A stretch of DNA of 64,000 nt from Arthrobacter sp. C9C5. Its GTDB lineage: Bacteria; Actinomycetota; Actinomycetes; Actinomycetales; Micrococcaceae. This document shows positions 38,037 to 47,816 of the stretch, in pieces. The position numbers and the translations under genes are program-made. The stretch is taken from contig NZ_JABFMX010000014.1 of assembly GCF_013359735.1 (NCBI RefSeq), positions 1 through 64,000 on the forward strand, in the 5' to 3' direction. How positions within the stretch are numbered: position 1 is the first letter of the stretch; each line of letters starts with the position of its first letter. The notes under the pieces were generated by a model. It saw only the letters and a program-made list of their open reading frames with translations, ran no database searches and had not been told where the DNA came from.

Positions 38037-38933
38037 TCAGGACCGCAGGGCATCCTCGGCGCCGGCTAGGCCCTCGCCCGAACCGGGCGGTCCCTCGCCC
38101 GAGCCGAGCGGAACCCCGGGGCCGAAGACCGGTCCGGCCAGCGGGCGCTTGGCGGTGATGCCGTCGCCGGAGGAGCGGTGCCGGAGCCGGCGGACCACCC
38201 ACGGGACAAAGTGCTCGCGGGCCCAGATGAGGTCCCCGGTGCGGGCCTCACGCCAGCTGCGCTGCGGCAGCGGCTTCGGGGACAGCGGCTCCAGGGTGTG
38301 CTGGACATTCAGCGAATCCAGCACCATGGCCGCGATCGTATGGTGGCCCAGCGGGGAAAAATGCAGCCGGTCCGCATCCCACATCTGCGGGTCGTTGAGC
38401 TGTCGCAGCGACCACATGTCGGCAATGACGGCGTCGTGCCGGGCCGCCACGGTGCGCAGGTTCTCGTTGTAGATCGCCACCTTGCTGCGGATCCGGCCCA
38501 GCACCGACGAGCCCGTGTCCGGCCCGTTGAACAGGACCACGGTGGCACCGCCCAGGCTCAGGATCTGCACCACGGAATCAAGCCGCTCGGCGAGGACATC
38601 CGGGTCCCCGCCGGGCCGGATCAGGTCGTTCCCGCCCGCGGACAGGGTCACCAGGTCCGGCTTCAGCGACAGGCAATGGGCCAGCTGCTGGTCCACGATC
38701 TGCTGCAGGAGCCGGCCCCGCACCGCGAGGTTGGCATAGGCGAAATCCTCTTGGCCGCGGCTCAATTCCTCAGCCACCCGGTCCGCCCAGCCGCGGTGCC
38801 CGCCCGGGCTCGCCGGCTCGGGATCGCCGATGCCTTCGGTGAAGGAGTCACCCATCGCCACGTAGCGGGTCCAGGGGTGGTTGACGGTCCGGTCCGGGAA
38901 ATTCTCCAACGCTTCTGTTTCGCTCACCTTCAT
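38037..38933 (-). CDS. SGNH/GDSL hydrolase
   Basis: A 298-residue protein with no signal peptide. The nucleophile is S30 in VAMGDSFTEG (block I), with LSAGGNDL as block III and a C-terminal HFSPLGHHT providing the catalytic Asp-His region. After about residue 250 a Pro/Gly-rich tail follows. ATG 38933 is chosen because gggaagggggc lies upstream at correct spacing. The substrate is unknown. It is divergent from the carboxylesterase gene. Confidence 0.88.
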   Translation of the reverse strand: MKVSETEALENFPDRTVNHPWTRYVAMGDSFTEGIGDPEPASPGGHRGWADRVAEELSRGQEDFAYANLAVRGRLLQQIVDQQLAHCLSLKPDLVTLSAGGNDLIRPGGDPDVLAERLDSVVQILSLGGATVVLFNGPDTGSSVLGRIRSKVAIYNENLRTVAARHDAVIADMWSLRQLNDPQMWDADRLHFSPLGHHTIAAMVLDSLNVQHTLEPLSPKPLPQRSWREARTGDLIWAREHFVPWVVRRLRHRSSGDGITAKRPLAGPVFGPGVPLGSGEGPPGSGEGLAGAEDALRS

Positions 38934-39003
38934 ATCCTGCCCCCTTCCCGCAAAGCGGCGCCAGCGTAGCTTGTTACTCCTAGGTAACTGTAAGAATGGA
39001 GCC

Positions 39004-39666
39004 ATGACTGAAGCCGCTGCCTATCCCGCTGCCTTTCCTGCCCCCGTTGTCCTGTGGTCCCGGCCCGAGGAGGACCGCGCCGGCAGGCCCCTGCTGGTGC
39101 TGCTGCACGGCTACGGCGCCAACGAGCAGGACCTGCTCAGCCTGGCGGACATGCTGCCGGAGGAATTTGTGGTGGCCTCGCTCCGCGCTCCGCTCGTCTC
39201 CGGCCCGGGCTTCACCTGGTTCCCGCTCACGGCGTCAATCGAATATTCGCTCGACGCCGTCAAGCACGCCGCTGCCTACGCGCAGGACTGGATCGACTCG
39301 GTCAGGGACAGCCACCCCTCGGTGACCCTGCTCGGCTTCTCGATGGGCATGGCCATGGCCACGACCCTGCTGCGGCAGCGCCCGGACGGCTACGCCGCCG
39401 TCGTCGGACTCTCCGGTTTTGCCGTCGACGCCGGCGCGGACCCCAGCTTCCGCGACGCGGAACTGGACGGAACCGTGCCGATGTTCTGGGGCCGCGACCA
39501 GCAGGACCCCGTGATCACCCCGGACAAGATCGAGTTCACCATGGGCTGGGTGCGCAAACACGTGAAGCTCACCAAGGTGCTCTACACCGGCATGTGGCAC
39601 GGCATCAACCAGCAGGAGATCGGCCACGTCGGCGAGTTCCTCACCCACGAGGTCCTCAACAAATAA
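39004..39666 (+). CDS. Alpha/beta hydrolase, phospholipase/carboxylesterase family
   Basis: A 220-residue cytosolic esterase. The oxyanion region LLVLLHGYGANEQDLL lies at about 30-45 and nucleophile S113 in GFSMGMAMA. The catalytic Asp and His lie near DPVIT and WHGINQQE. ATG 39004 carries ggag at -7 and also AAGAAT six bases before it. The natural substrate is unknown, as for most members of this family. Confidence 0.9.
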   Translation: MTEAAAYPAAFPAPVVLWSRPEEDRAGRPLLVLLHGYGANEQDLLSLADMLPEEFVVASLRAPLVSGPGFTWFPLTASIEYSLDAVKHAAAYAQDWIDSVRDSHPSVTLLGFSMGMAMATTLLRQRPDGYAAVVGLSGFAVDAGADPSFRDAELDGTVPMFWGRDQQDPVITPDKIEFTMGWVRKHVKLTKVLYTGMWHGINQQEIGHVGEFLTHEVLNK

Positions 39667-39700
39667 GCCCCGACGGCGGGTTACGCGCTGCTAGGCGCTG

Positions 39701-39937
39701 TTAAACTCCGTTGGGGGTGACGATCCGGACGGTCTGCCCGTTCACGGTGACGGTGTCGCCGTGGTGGAGCTGGCGTCCGCGGCGGTCGTCGATCTCGCCG
39801 TTGACCTTGACCAGGCCGTTCTTGATCAGCTCGGCAGCCTCCACCCCGTCCTCGACCAGGTTGGCCAGCTTCAGCAGCTGGCCCAGCCGGATCATGTCGT
39901 CGCGGATGGGAATGTCTTTGATTTCCGGGTTGCTCAT
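39701..39937 (-). CDS. S4 domain RNA-binding protein
   Basis: A 78-residue protein consisting of a single S4 domain: IRLGQLLKLANLVEDGVEAAELI followed by GLVKVNGEIDDRRGRQLHHGDTV, the alpha-L RNA-binding motif. It resembles the YbcJ/YaaA group of small S4 proteins, which bind structured RNA and are associated with ribosomes. It is convergent with the carboxylesterase and divergent from the next transporter. Confidence 0.88.
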   Translation of the reverse strand: MSNPEIKDIPIRDDMIRLGQLLKLANLVEDGVEAAELIKNGLVKVNGEIDDRRGRQLHHGDTVTVNGQTVRIVTPNGV

Positions 39938-39970
39938 ACAAGCAATAATGCCTGACCAAAGGTGGCACCA

Positions 39971-40972
39971 ATGACCCACGCACCGCGGCTTCCACTGCCC
40001 GTCGGACTGCTCCTCGCCGTTTCGGCCGGACTCTTCGTCCCCGTCCAGGGCCGGATCAACGGCGCCCTGGGGACCGTCCTCGCCGACGGACTCGCCGCCG
40101 CGGTGGTCAGCTTCAGTGTCGGCCTGGCGCTGATGATCGTCGTCTCCCTGGTCCTGCCGAAGGGACGCGCCGGATTGGCTCAAGTCCTGCCGGCGCTGCG
40201 GGAACGCCGCTTCCCGCGCTACTACGTGCTCGCCGGCGGCATCGGCGCGTTCTTCGTTTTCGCCCAGTCCTTCACGGTCGGGCTGCTCGGCGTCGCCCTG
40301 TTTACGGTCGCGGCCGTCACCGGGCAGACCCTCAGCGGACTGCTGGTGGACCGGATAGGGATCGTCCCGGCGGGCAAGAAACCCGTCACCGGCATCCGCG
40401 TGCTCGGCAGCATACTGACCGTCGCCGCCGTCGCCTGGGCCGTATCGCCGCGCTTCGACGGCAGCGCGGCGGGTGGCGCAGGCGCTCCTTCGGGGGCGGA
40501 GGCCGGCCCGCTGCAGCTGCTGGTTCCGGTGCTGCTGCCGGTGCTCGCCGGGTTCCTGATGAGTTTCCAGCAGGCAATGAACGGCACGGCCACCGTGCAC
40601 TACCGCACGCCCATCACCGCCACCCTGGTGAACTTCATCGCCGGCAGCATCGTCCTCTGGCTCGCCTGGTTGATCAAACTGGCGGTCGCCGGGCCCGGCC
40701 ACGCCCTGCCCGGCGAATGGTGGTACTACCTCGGCGGGCCGATGGGCTGCATCTTCATCGGCGTCGCCGCCTTCCTGGTCCGCGGCCTGGGCGTTCTGGT
40801 CACCGGGCTGGGCATGATCGCGGGGCAGCTGCTGGGCTCGCTCGGCCTCGACCTGGTGCTGCCCGCACCCGGCACCGTCGTCGCGCTGCCCACCGTGCTC
40901 GGCACGCTGCTGACGCTGGCCGCCATTATCCTGGCCAGCCTGCCCTGGTCCCGCGGAGCCCTCAAGAGGTAG
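39971..40972 (+). CDS. DMT family transporter with two DUF606 repeats
   Basis: A 333-residue membrane protein with about ten segments. Each half starts with a PVxxGLFVPxQGRINGxLG-like motif: residues 6-28 (PVGLLLAVSAGLFVPVQGRINGALG) and the second copy at about 185-205 (LPVLAGFLMSFQQAMNGT). This duplicated DUF606/YdcZ pattern is typical of small drug/metabolite transporters. The substrate is unknown. Confidence 0.87.
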   Translation: MTHAPRLPLPVGLLLAVSAGLFVPVQGRINGALGTVLADGLAAAVVSFSVGLALMIVVSLVLPKGRAGLAQVLPALRERRFPRYYVLAGGIGAFFVFAQSFTVGLLGVALFTVAAVTGQTLSGLLVDRIGIVPAGKKPVTGIRVLGSILTVAAVAWAVSPRFDGSAAGGAGAPSGAEAGPLQLLVPVLLPVLAGFLMSFQQAMNGTATVHYRTPITATLVNFIAGSIVLWLAWLIKLAVAGPGHALPGEWWYYLGGPMGCIFIGVAAFLVRGLGVLVTGLGMIAGQLLGSLGLDLVLPAPGTVVALPTVLGTLLTLAAIILASLPWSRGALKR

Positions 40973-40982
40973 CAGCGCGGGT

Positions 40983-41094
40983 AGGCTAGGAGTTTGCATC
41001 ACACCGTTCGCAACACCCCGCCCGGCAACCAGCCGGTGACCCGGGGCTGACAGCACGGACCGCACCCAGCGGCCCTGTAGAAATTGGAGTTCCC
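40983..41094 (+). promoter_or_regulatory. glyS leader with GC-rich hairpin
   Basis: A -10-like TAGGCT near 40983-40988, followed by a leader that folds around ccggc-aacca-gccgg flanked by ccccg/cgggg at about 41019-41050, then ggag before the start codon. I see no T-box core sequence. It may be a plain structured leader. Confidence 0.35.
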
Positions 41095-42480
<1,386 letters not shown>

Positions 42481-42482
42481 GC

Positions 42483-43490
42483 ATGGCGATCGAATACCGT
42501 GAATGGCGCGAGGGCGACGACCTCGCGCTGCTGGAAGTGTGGGGCGGGCCGGAGACGGACCAGGCCCGGCAGTTCCGCGGCACCCTGGCGCCCTCGGGCA
42601 ACGCCCCGTGGCGCCGCTGCATCGTGGCCGAGGACGTCGTCGACGGCGTCGCCATCCCCGTCGCAGCCGGCGTGGTCCACGAGGCCTCGCTGCACCCGGA
42701 ACGCCTCTGGGTGTACGTCGAGGTAGCCCGCGACCACCGCCGGACCGGCATCGGCTCCACACTGCTGGGCATGCTCCGGCACGAGGCTGAACGTTCGCCG
42801 TCGGGCATCTCCCGGCTGCGGACCAAGGTGGAGCCGGGCACGCCCGGCGCCGCCTTCGCCGAGGCGGCCGGCCTCGCCCCGATCCAGCGTTCGCGCCTGG
42901 TGGTCGTGGAGCCCGGGGCCCTGAAGCTCCCGGTCTTCGGCGACGGCTCGGAGGCTGCGGCCTCCGAGCAGGTGGAGGACCTGGCCACCGGCTCGGTGGA
43001 GCTGAGCGACGTCGTGGGCCGGTATTACACCGCCGTGCACCACTGGGACAGCCCCGGCGAGCTCAGCATCGCCACCGTGCAGCGGCTCTTCCTGGACGAT
43101 CTCAGCGGTGCGCACGGCGCGATTGTGCTGCGGGCGCCCAAGGCAAGTGCCTTCGGCGCGGGCGTGCCGGCCAGCAAGAAGGGCCGGCTCCAGGCGTTCG
43201 CGGTCAGCTACGCACAGGGCGCCCCGGAAATGGGCGGCCCCGAAGAGGGGCACGCGACGAAGGCCGGCGAACCCTCCGACGTGTTCCTGGGCCATGACCC
43301 GGAGCTGTCCGACGACGATGCCCGCGCCGCGGTCCGGGACCTGCTGGCGCTTATCGCGTACCAGTACCCGGTGCTGCTGGAACTGGACGATTCGATGACG
43401 GCCCTGCGCGCCGTCGTCGAGCCGCTGCTGGACAGCGGCAAGGCCCGGCAGTCCGGCGCGGACACCCTGATCGTCTCCGACCCCGCCTAG
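42483..43490 (+). CDS. GNAT family N-acetyltransferase
   Basis: A 335-residue protein with a GNAT domain in its N-terminal half: VYVEVARDHRRTGIGSTLLGML (about 78-99) is the acetyl-CoA loop. The second half (about 160-335) has no clear motif of its own and may be a degenerate second GNAT copy, since many actinobacterial members are duplicated. It follows glyS by two bases and is probably cotranscribed with it. The acceptor is unknown. Confidence 0.85.
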   Translation: MAIEYREWREGDDLALLEVWGGPETDQARQFRGTLAPSGNAPWRRCIVAEDVVDGVAIPVAAGVVHEASLHPERLWVYVEVARDHRRTGIGSTLLGMLRHEAERSPSGISRLRTKVEPGTPGAAFAEAAGLAPIQRSRLVVVEPGALKLPVFGDGSEAAASEQVEDLATGSVELSDVVGRYYTAVHHWDSPGELSIATVQRLFLDDLSGAHGAIVLRAPKASAFGAGVPASKKGRLQAFAVSYAQGAPEMGGPEEGHATKAGEPSDVFLGHDPELSDDDARAAVRDLLALIAYQYPVLLELDDSMTALRAVVEPLLDSGKARQSGADTLIVSDPA

Positions 43491-43502
43491 CCCCTAGATC
43501 GC

Positions 43503-43554
43503 AACTGACCCGCAGTTGTTGTCGCGTTGACGCGACAACAACAGCGGGTCAGTT
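43503..43554. terminator. Bidirectional terminator with a 24-bp stem
   Basis: Arms 43503-43526 and 43531-43554 are complementary over 24 positions with one mismatch around a 4-nt loop (ttga), followed by cggttt. It lies between the convergent GNAT and AtoE genes. The symmetry makes it work from either side. Confidence 0.85.
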
Positions 43555-43569
43555 CGGTTTAACCGGCGT

Positions 43570-45009
43570 CTAGGGGATCACCGGCGGGACGAACTGGAAC
43601 GTCATCCCGAGCAGCCAGACCAGCAGCAGCACCACCGGCAGGTGGAAGACGAACTGCAGGAAAGTGAAGCCGACCAGGTCCCGGGCGCGCAGCTTCAGCA
43701 CCGCGAGCAACGGCAGCATGAAGAAGGGGTTCACCAGGTTCGGCAATGCCTCGGCGATGTTGTAGATCTGCACGGTCCAGCCGAGGTTCATCTGCACATC
43801 GGTGGCGGATTGCATCACATAGGGCGCCTCGACCAGCCACTTGCCGCCGCCGGAGGGGACCAGCAGGCCCAGCACGGCGGTGTACAGCGCAATGACGACG
43901 GCGAACCCGCCGCCGCTGCCGATCTCCGAGAAGAATCCGGCGAGGTGCGCCGAGATGGACATCCCGCCGTGGCCGGTGGCCTTGGTAAGGATCGCCGCCA
44001 TCGCCGCGTAGAGCGGGAACTGCACCAGGATGCCGGCGGTCGCCGGGACCGCCTTGGTGACGGCCTGCAGGAAGTTGCGCGGCGTGCCGTGCAGCACCAG
44101 CCCCAGAATGAGGAAGACCAGCAGGTAGCCGTTGAGGCTGCTGACCACGCTCAGGAACGGCTTGGTGAGGAACTGCGAGACCAGCCAGCCCAGGGTCAGG
44201 ATGCCGGCGAGGACCGGCAGGATCTTGCTGTATTCGAGCCACTCGCCCGGACGGGACCGCGGCGCCGGTTCGCTCGGTTCGTCGTCGAGGTCGACGCCGA
44301 GATCCTCGGCGGTGCGGATCGCGCCGCCCTGCGGCGCCGAGAAGTGCGCGATCACCGTGGTCAGCGCCATCAGGATGGCCAGGGTCAGCAGTGACTGCCA
44401 GGTGAAGATCGTGGTGCCGAAGTCCAGGATGCCGGTGATCTTCAGCAGGGCCGGCGGCAGCGAAGCCGCCGTCGCCTGCAGCTGCGCGGCGGAGGAGGAC
44501 AGGCCGAGCGCCCAGACGGCACCCAGGCCCATGAAGGCGGCCGCGCCGAGGGCCCGGTAATCCACGGTGAGGTCTTTGCGGCGGGCAATGGCGCGGGCCA
44601 GCAGGCCGCCGAAAATCAGGCTCAACCCCCAGTTCAGGAAGGAGACGGACATCGACATCAGGGCCACGAAGCTCACGGCGGTGCGGGCGGTGGCCGGGAC
44701 CAGGGCCAGGCGGTTGATCAGCCGCGCAACCGGCGGGGACGTCGCCACGACGTAGCCGGTGAGGACCACCATGGCCATCTGCAGGGTGAAGGCGGTCAGG
44801 TCCCAAAAACCGTTGCCGAAGGAATCCGCGATGGACTGGGGTGAGGCGCCGATGGCCAGTGCGGCCAGGGCGATGATGATCACGCCGGCCAGGGCGAAGA
44901 TGTAGGCGTCCGGGAACCATTTCTCGGTCCACGCGGCCATCCGTTGGGCTATTCGGGCGAGACCGCGTTCTTCGCCGATTCCGCTTTTCGTCAGGACTGT
45001 GTTTGCCAC
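43570..45009 (-). CDS. Short-chain fatty acid transporter, AtoE family
   Basis: A 479-residue membrane protein with about 12 segments, of the family that takes up acetate/butyrate-like acids. The stretch LLVPSGGGKWLVEAPYVMQSA (about 376-396) is the family signature. A charged loop (about 220-250) separates the halves. GTG 45009 follows ggagagg and is preferred; ATG 45027 is 18 bases upstream with no ribosome site. The exact substrate is inferred from family only. Confidence 0.88.
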   Translation of the reverse strand: MANTVLTKSGIGEERGLARIAQRMAAWTEKWFPDAYIFALAGVIIIALAALAIGASPQSIADSFGNGFWDLTAFTLQMAMVVLTGYVVATSPPVARLINRLALVPATARTAVSFVALMSMSVSFLNWGLSLIFGGLLARAIARRKDLTVDYRALGAAAFMGLGAVWALGLSSSAAQLQATAASLPPALLKITGILDFGTTIFTWQSLLTLAILMALTTVIAHFSAPQGGAIRTAEDLGVDLDDEPSEPAPRSRPGEWLEYSKILPVLAGILTLGWLVSQFLTKPFLSVVSSLNGYLLVFLILGLVLHGTPRNFLQAVTKAVPATAGILVQFPLYAAMAAILTKATGHGGMSISAHLAGFFSEIGSGGGFAVVIALYTAVLGLLVPSGGGKWLVEAPYVMQSATDVQMNLGWTVQIYNIAEALPNLVNPFFMLPLLAVLKLRARDLVGFTFLQFVFHLPVVLLLVWLLGMTFQFVPPVIP

Positions 45010-45082
45010 AGAGGGGTACCTCTCCATTGAGTGCGATTTTGTACCCGATGGAGTTTAGTCAAGTCGCTGGGGTGAACCGGGC

Positions 45083-45922
45083 TTATCGGCGCCGGCTGCG
45101 CGCGCGCCGCGGTCCCTCGGCCTCGTCCAGCCGCTGCCGCTCCTCCTCGGGAGGGGCCCCGCCGCCGAGCGCGGCCGGCATCCACCACGCGCCGGGCGCC
45201 GGTTTCAGGGGGAATTCCGCGATGCCGACGTCGATCCCCGCCTGGAGGGCTTCGCGTAGCGCCTCGGTAGCCGCCGGAACGTCCAGCCCGGGGCCCGGAG
45301 TGAAGGGTTCACCCACGTGCACGCGCACGGGTGCCCGCCAGGCGCGGAGTGGCGAGAATCCGTGGTGCCGGGTCATGATCCGGTGCGCGCCCCAGACCGA
45401 GACCGGGATGATGGGCACCCCGGCCTCGGCGGCCATCCGCACAGCGCCGGTCTTGCACTCGCGGACCTGGAAGCTGCGGCTCACCCCGGCTTCGGGCAGG
45501 ATCGCGATGTATTCACCCTCGCGGAGCTTCTGCACGGCGGCGTCGTAGGCGTGCGCTCCGGTGTCATAGCCGACGACGACGTGCCCGGCGGCGCTGACGG
45601 CCGGCCCGGCGAACCAGTGGTCGGCCGCGCCCTGGGTGATCAGGAAGCGCATCTGGGCCCCGTTGTGCTGCCACAGCAGCAACTCGGCGAACGCGAAGTC
45701 GAGGTAGCCGAAATGGGTGATCGCGACGACGGCGCCCGTCCCCGGGGCGGGGTGCCGCGAGGCGCCTTGCGGGGCGCCGTCGCGTGCATTGTCCGGCAGC
45801 GCCGGAGGCAGGTGCTCCCGTCCGGTGACAACGACCCGGATCCGGAACAGCCAGCGCAGCGCCTGGCCGGTCCGGACGATGACGCGGTAGAAGCGGTCAC
45901 TGGGCGCGGGCCGCCAGCTCAC
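45083..45922 (-). CDS. Lysophospholipid acyltransferase family protein (PlsC-like)
   Basis: A 279-residue acyltransferase likely acting on a lysophosphatidic-acid-like acceptor. It has the catalytic HX4D motif as THFGYLD (about 69-75) and the binding motif as LPEAGVSRS (about 139-147), a variant of FPEGTR. The C-terminal 40 residues are charged and Arg-rich. It lies 15 bases downstream of the DUF1295 gene, in a likely three-gene operon. Confidence 0.87.
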   Translation of the reverse strand: MSWRPAPSDRFYRVIVRTGQALRWLFRIRVVVTGREHLPPALPDNARDGAPQGASRHPAPGTGAVVAITHFGYLDFAFAELLLWQHNGAQMRFLITQGAADHWFAGPAVSAAGHVVVGYDTGAHAYDAAVQKLREGEYIAILPEAGVSRSFQVRECKTGAVRMAAEAGVPIIPVSVWGAHRIMTRHHGFSPLRAWRAPVRVHVGEPFTPGPGLDVPAATEALREALQAGIDVGIAEFPLKPAPGAWWMPAALGGGAPPEEERQRLDEAEGPRRARSRRR

Positions 45923-45937
45923 GTCGAACCGCGCATC

Positions 45938-46747
45938 TCAGCGGTCCGCCGGCCGGCGCGGCGGCCAGGGCAGGAAACCGGAGGTCGATTCGACGTATTC
46001 CTTGTAGCCGGGCCGGGCGGACATGGCCTTCTCGGTCAGGGGCTTCCCGGTCTTGCCGGCCAGCGTCCAGATCATCAGCGCGGGGGAGAGGATGGTCAGC
46101 ACGCCGGGCCAGGAGTCCGCGGCGACGAGGAACAGCCCGGCCCAGACCGCGGCGTCGCCGAAGTAGTTCGGGTGCCGGGTGTAGCGCCAGAGACCTGTGT
46201 CCAGGACGGTGCCGCGTCTGGCCGGATCGGCCTTGAACTGTGCCAGCTGCCAGTCGCCGACAGTCTCGAAGACGAAGCCGACAATCCACAGCAGGACACC
46301 CAGCAGCGCCAGCCAGCCCAGGGCGCCGGTACTGAACATGCCGACCTGGATGGTGAGCGAGACGAAGAACATCACGACGCCCTGCGGCAGGTACACCCGG
46401 CGCAGCGCGTAGGTGTTGCGGGAGCCGGGGGCGGAGGAGAGCATGTCCACGTAGCGCGGATCCTCATGGCCGCCGCGGGCCCGGAGACCGATGTGGACGG
46501 CCAGCCGGATGCCCCAGACCGTCACGAGGGCGAGCAGCAAGAGGCGGCGGCCGCCGTCGCCGTGGCCTGCGGACAGCGCAAAGGAGACCGCGGCTGCCAC
46601 CACAAAGCCGAGGCCCCAGACGGTGTCGATGACCGAGTGTCGGCTCTGGCGCACGGCGATGGCGAAAGTCACGGCCAGCAGGGCCACCAGTCCCAGCGCT
46701 ACCCAGGGCAGGCTGGCCAGGAACGCGTCCAACGGGAAGGCCGGCAT
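45938..46747 (-). CDS. DUF1295 family membrane protein
   Basis: A 269-residue protein with about seven membrane segments, belonging to the steroid 5-alpha-reductase/isoprenylcysteine methyltransferase-like superfamily. The C-terminal signature TGLWRYTRHPNYFGD (about 178-192) is the conserved NADPH- or SAM-binding region. The chemistry is not known for DUF1295. The ATG overlaps the stop of the upstream hydrolase (TGATG). Confidence 0.9.
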   Translation of the reverse strand: MPAFPLDAFLASLPWVALGLVALLAVTFAIAVRQSRHSVIDTVWGLGFVVAAAVSFALSAGHGDGGRRLLLLALVTVWGIRLAVHIGLRARGGHEDPRYVDMLSSAPGSRNTYALRRVYLPQGVVMFFVSLTIQVGMFSTGALGWLALLGVLLWIVGFVFETVGDWQLAQFKADPARRGTVLDTGLWRYTRHPNYFGDAAVWAGLFLVAADSWPGVLTILSPALMIWTLAGKTGKPLTEKAMSARPGYKEYVESTSGFLPWPPRRPADR

Positions 46748-47499
46748 CAGAGCACCACCGGGAGGCTGGCCGCGGCGGGGAGGACCTGGCGGAGCGCGTC
46801 CGTGCCGGGGAGCTCAGTGCCGGCGCTGTTGCCGAAGGCGTCAAGGATGAAGCCGTTGGCGAGCGAGTTCCAGAGCCGGACCCGGCGGAACATGAAGTGG
46901 CCGGCGCCCTTGAGCGAGACGTAGTCGATCGACGCCGCCACGCCCTCTGCGCGCCGGGCATAGGCCAGCGAGTTCTTGGGACTCGTCCAGCGGTCCTCGC
47001 TGCCGTGCACGATCAGGACACGGCGCCCGGCGACGGGTTCCACCGGGGTGGACCGGTCCAGCCACGGGGCCAGCGCGACGACGGCTTCCACCTGCGGGTT
47101 GTCCGCGACGCAGAGCGCGGTGAGGCCGCCCATCGAGTGGCCCAGCAGGTACACGGGCACGCCGGGATGTTCGCGGCTGATCTGGGCGAGTGCCCAGCGG
47201 GCGTCCTGGACCGGGGACATGTCCGGCCCGTTCCAGCCCCGGTACCGGTTCCGGAGGGTCCAGACGGCCAGGCCGTGCGGGGCGCCCTCGTTCCGGAGCG
47301 CCTGGGCGAAGGGCAGCATCCTGGCCGGGCTGAGGTGCCGGGCGCGGACTGCCTCGAAGCTGTCCGCTCGGCCGCCGTGCAGCACCAGGGCGACGCCGCG
47401 GGTCTCCCCGGCGGCGTCCGCGATGCTGAGCTCGGCGCGGGCCGCCGGGCCTGCCCCGGCCGCCTGGTGCTCCCGGTCGTCTGTCATGCGTCTGGCCAC
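46747..47499 (-). CDS. Alpha/beta hydrolase
   Basis: A 250-residue hydrolase: LVLHGGRADSFEA (about 36-48) is the oxyanion region, GHSMGGLTAL (about 118-127) the nucleophile elbow, and the catalytic Asp/His pair lies at VHGSEDRWT and GAGHFMF. GTG 47499 is chosen because ggtggagg lies eight bases upstream; ATG 47487 is an alternative. It forms an operon with the DUF1295 and acyltransferase genes, so a lipid substrate is plausible but unproven. Confidence 0.88.
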   Translation of the reverse strand: MARRMTDDREHQAAGAGPAARAELSIADAAGETRGVALVLHGGRADSFEAVRARHLSPARMLPFAQALRNEGAPHGLAVWTLRNRYRGWNGPDMSPVQDARWALAQISREHPGVPVYLLGHSMGGLTALCVADNPQVEAVVALAPWLDRSTPVEPVAGRRVLIVHGSEDRWTSPKNSLAYARRAEGVAASIDYVSLKGAGHFMFRRVRLWNSLANGFILDAFGNSAGTELPGTDALRQVLPAAASLPVVL

Positions 47500-47816
47500 G
47501 TTTGTGTCCTCCACCTCGTTTGGTCCCTGCAATTACCAACAATAAGTTGCGCTGCGGCGTTCCCGTCAGCGTTTCCCCGCCGGTTTGCACGCGTATTCCC
47601 ACAGGTCATTCGCGGCCGGGTGGCCGGGGGATGGGCCCGGCAACGGCGGACGTGGCCGGGCCTCCTGCCGCGAACCCGGGGGCACCGGCCCGGACCCCTT
47701 GACGCGGTCCGGCCGAAGGAGTATTCCTGTGCTCGTAAACCTCCGGGCGCCATGCCGGCTGGGAGCACAGAACACCGTCCGGGTCGGAAACCACGACGAA
47801 ATCGACGGTACAAAAA
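47500..47816. other. Intergenic spacer, GC-rich, no gene seen
   Basis: A 317-bp divergent region between the hydrolase operon and the FAD-linked oxidoreductase gene. It has several short GC-rich inverted stretches (for example ggccggg/cccgg around 47630-47695) but no strong hairpin and no plausible ORF. tacaaa just before the ATG at 47817 may be part of the promoter. Confidence 0.5.

Noticed and set aside
40983-41094. T-box element before glyS
   Set aside because: No T-box core sequence (AGGGUGGNACCGCG-like) or specifier loop is visible, only a GC-rich hairpin.
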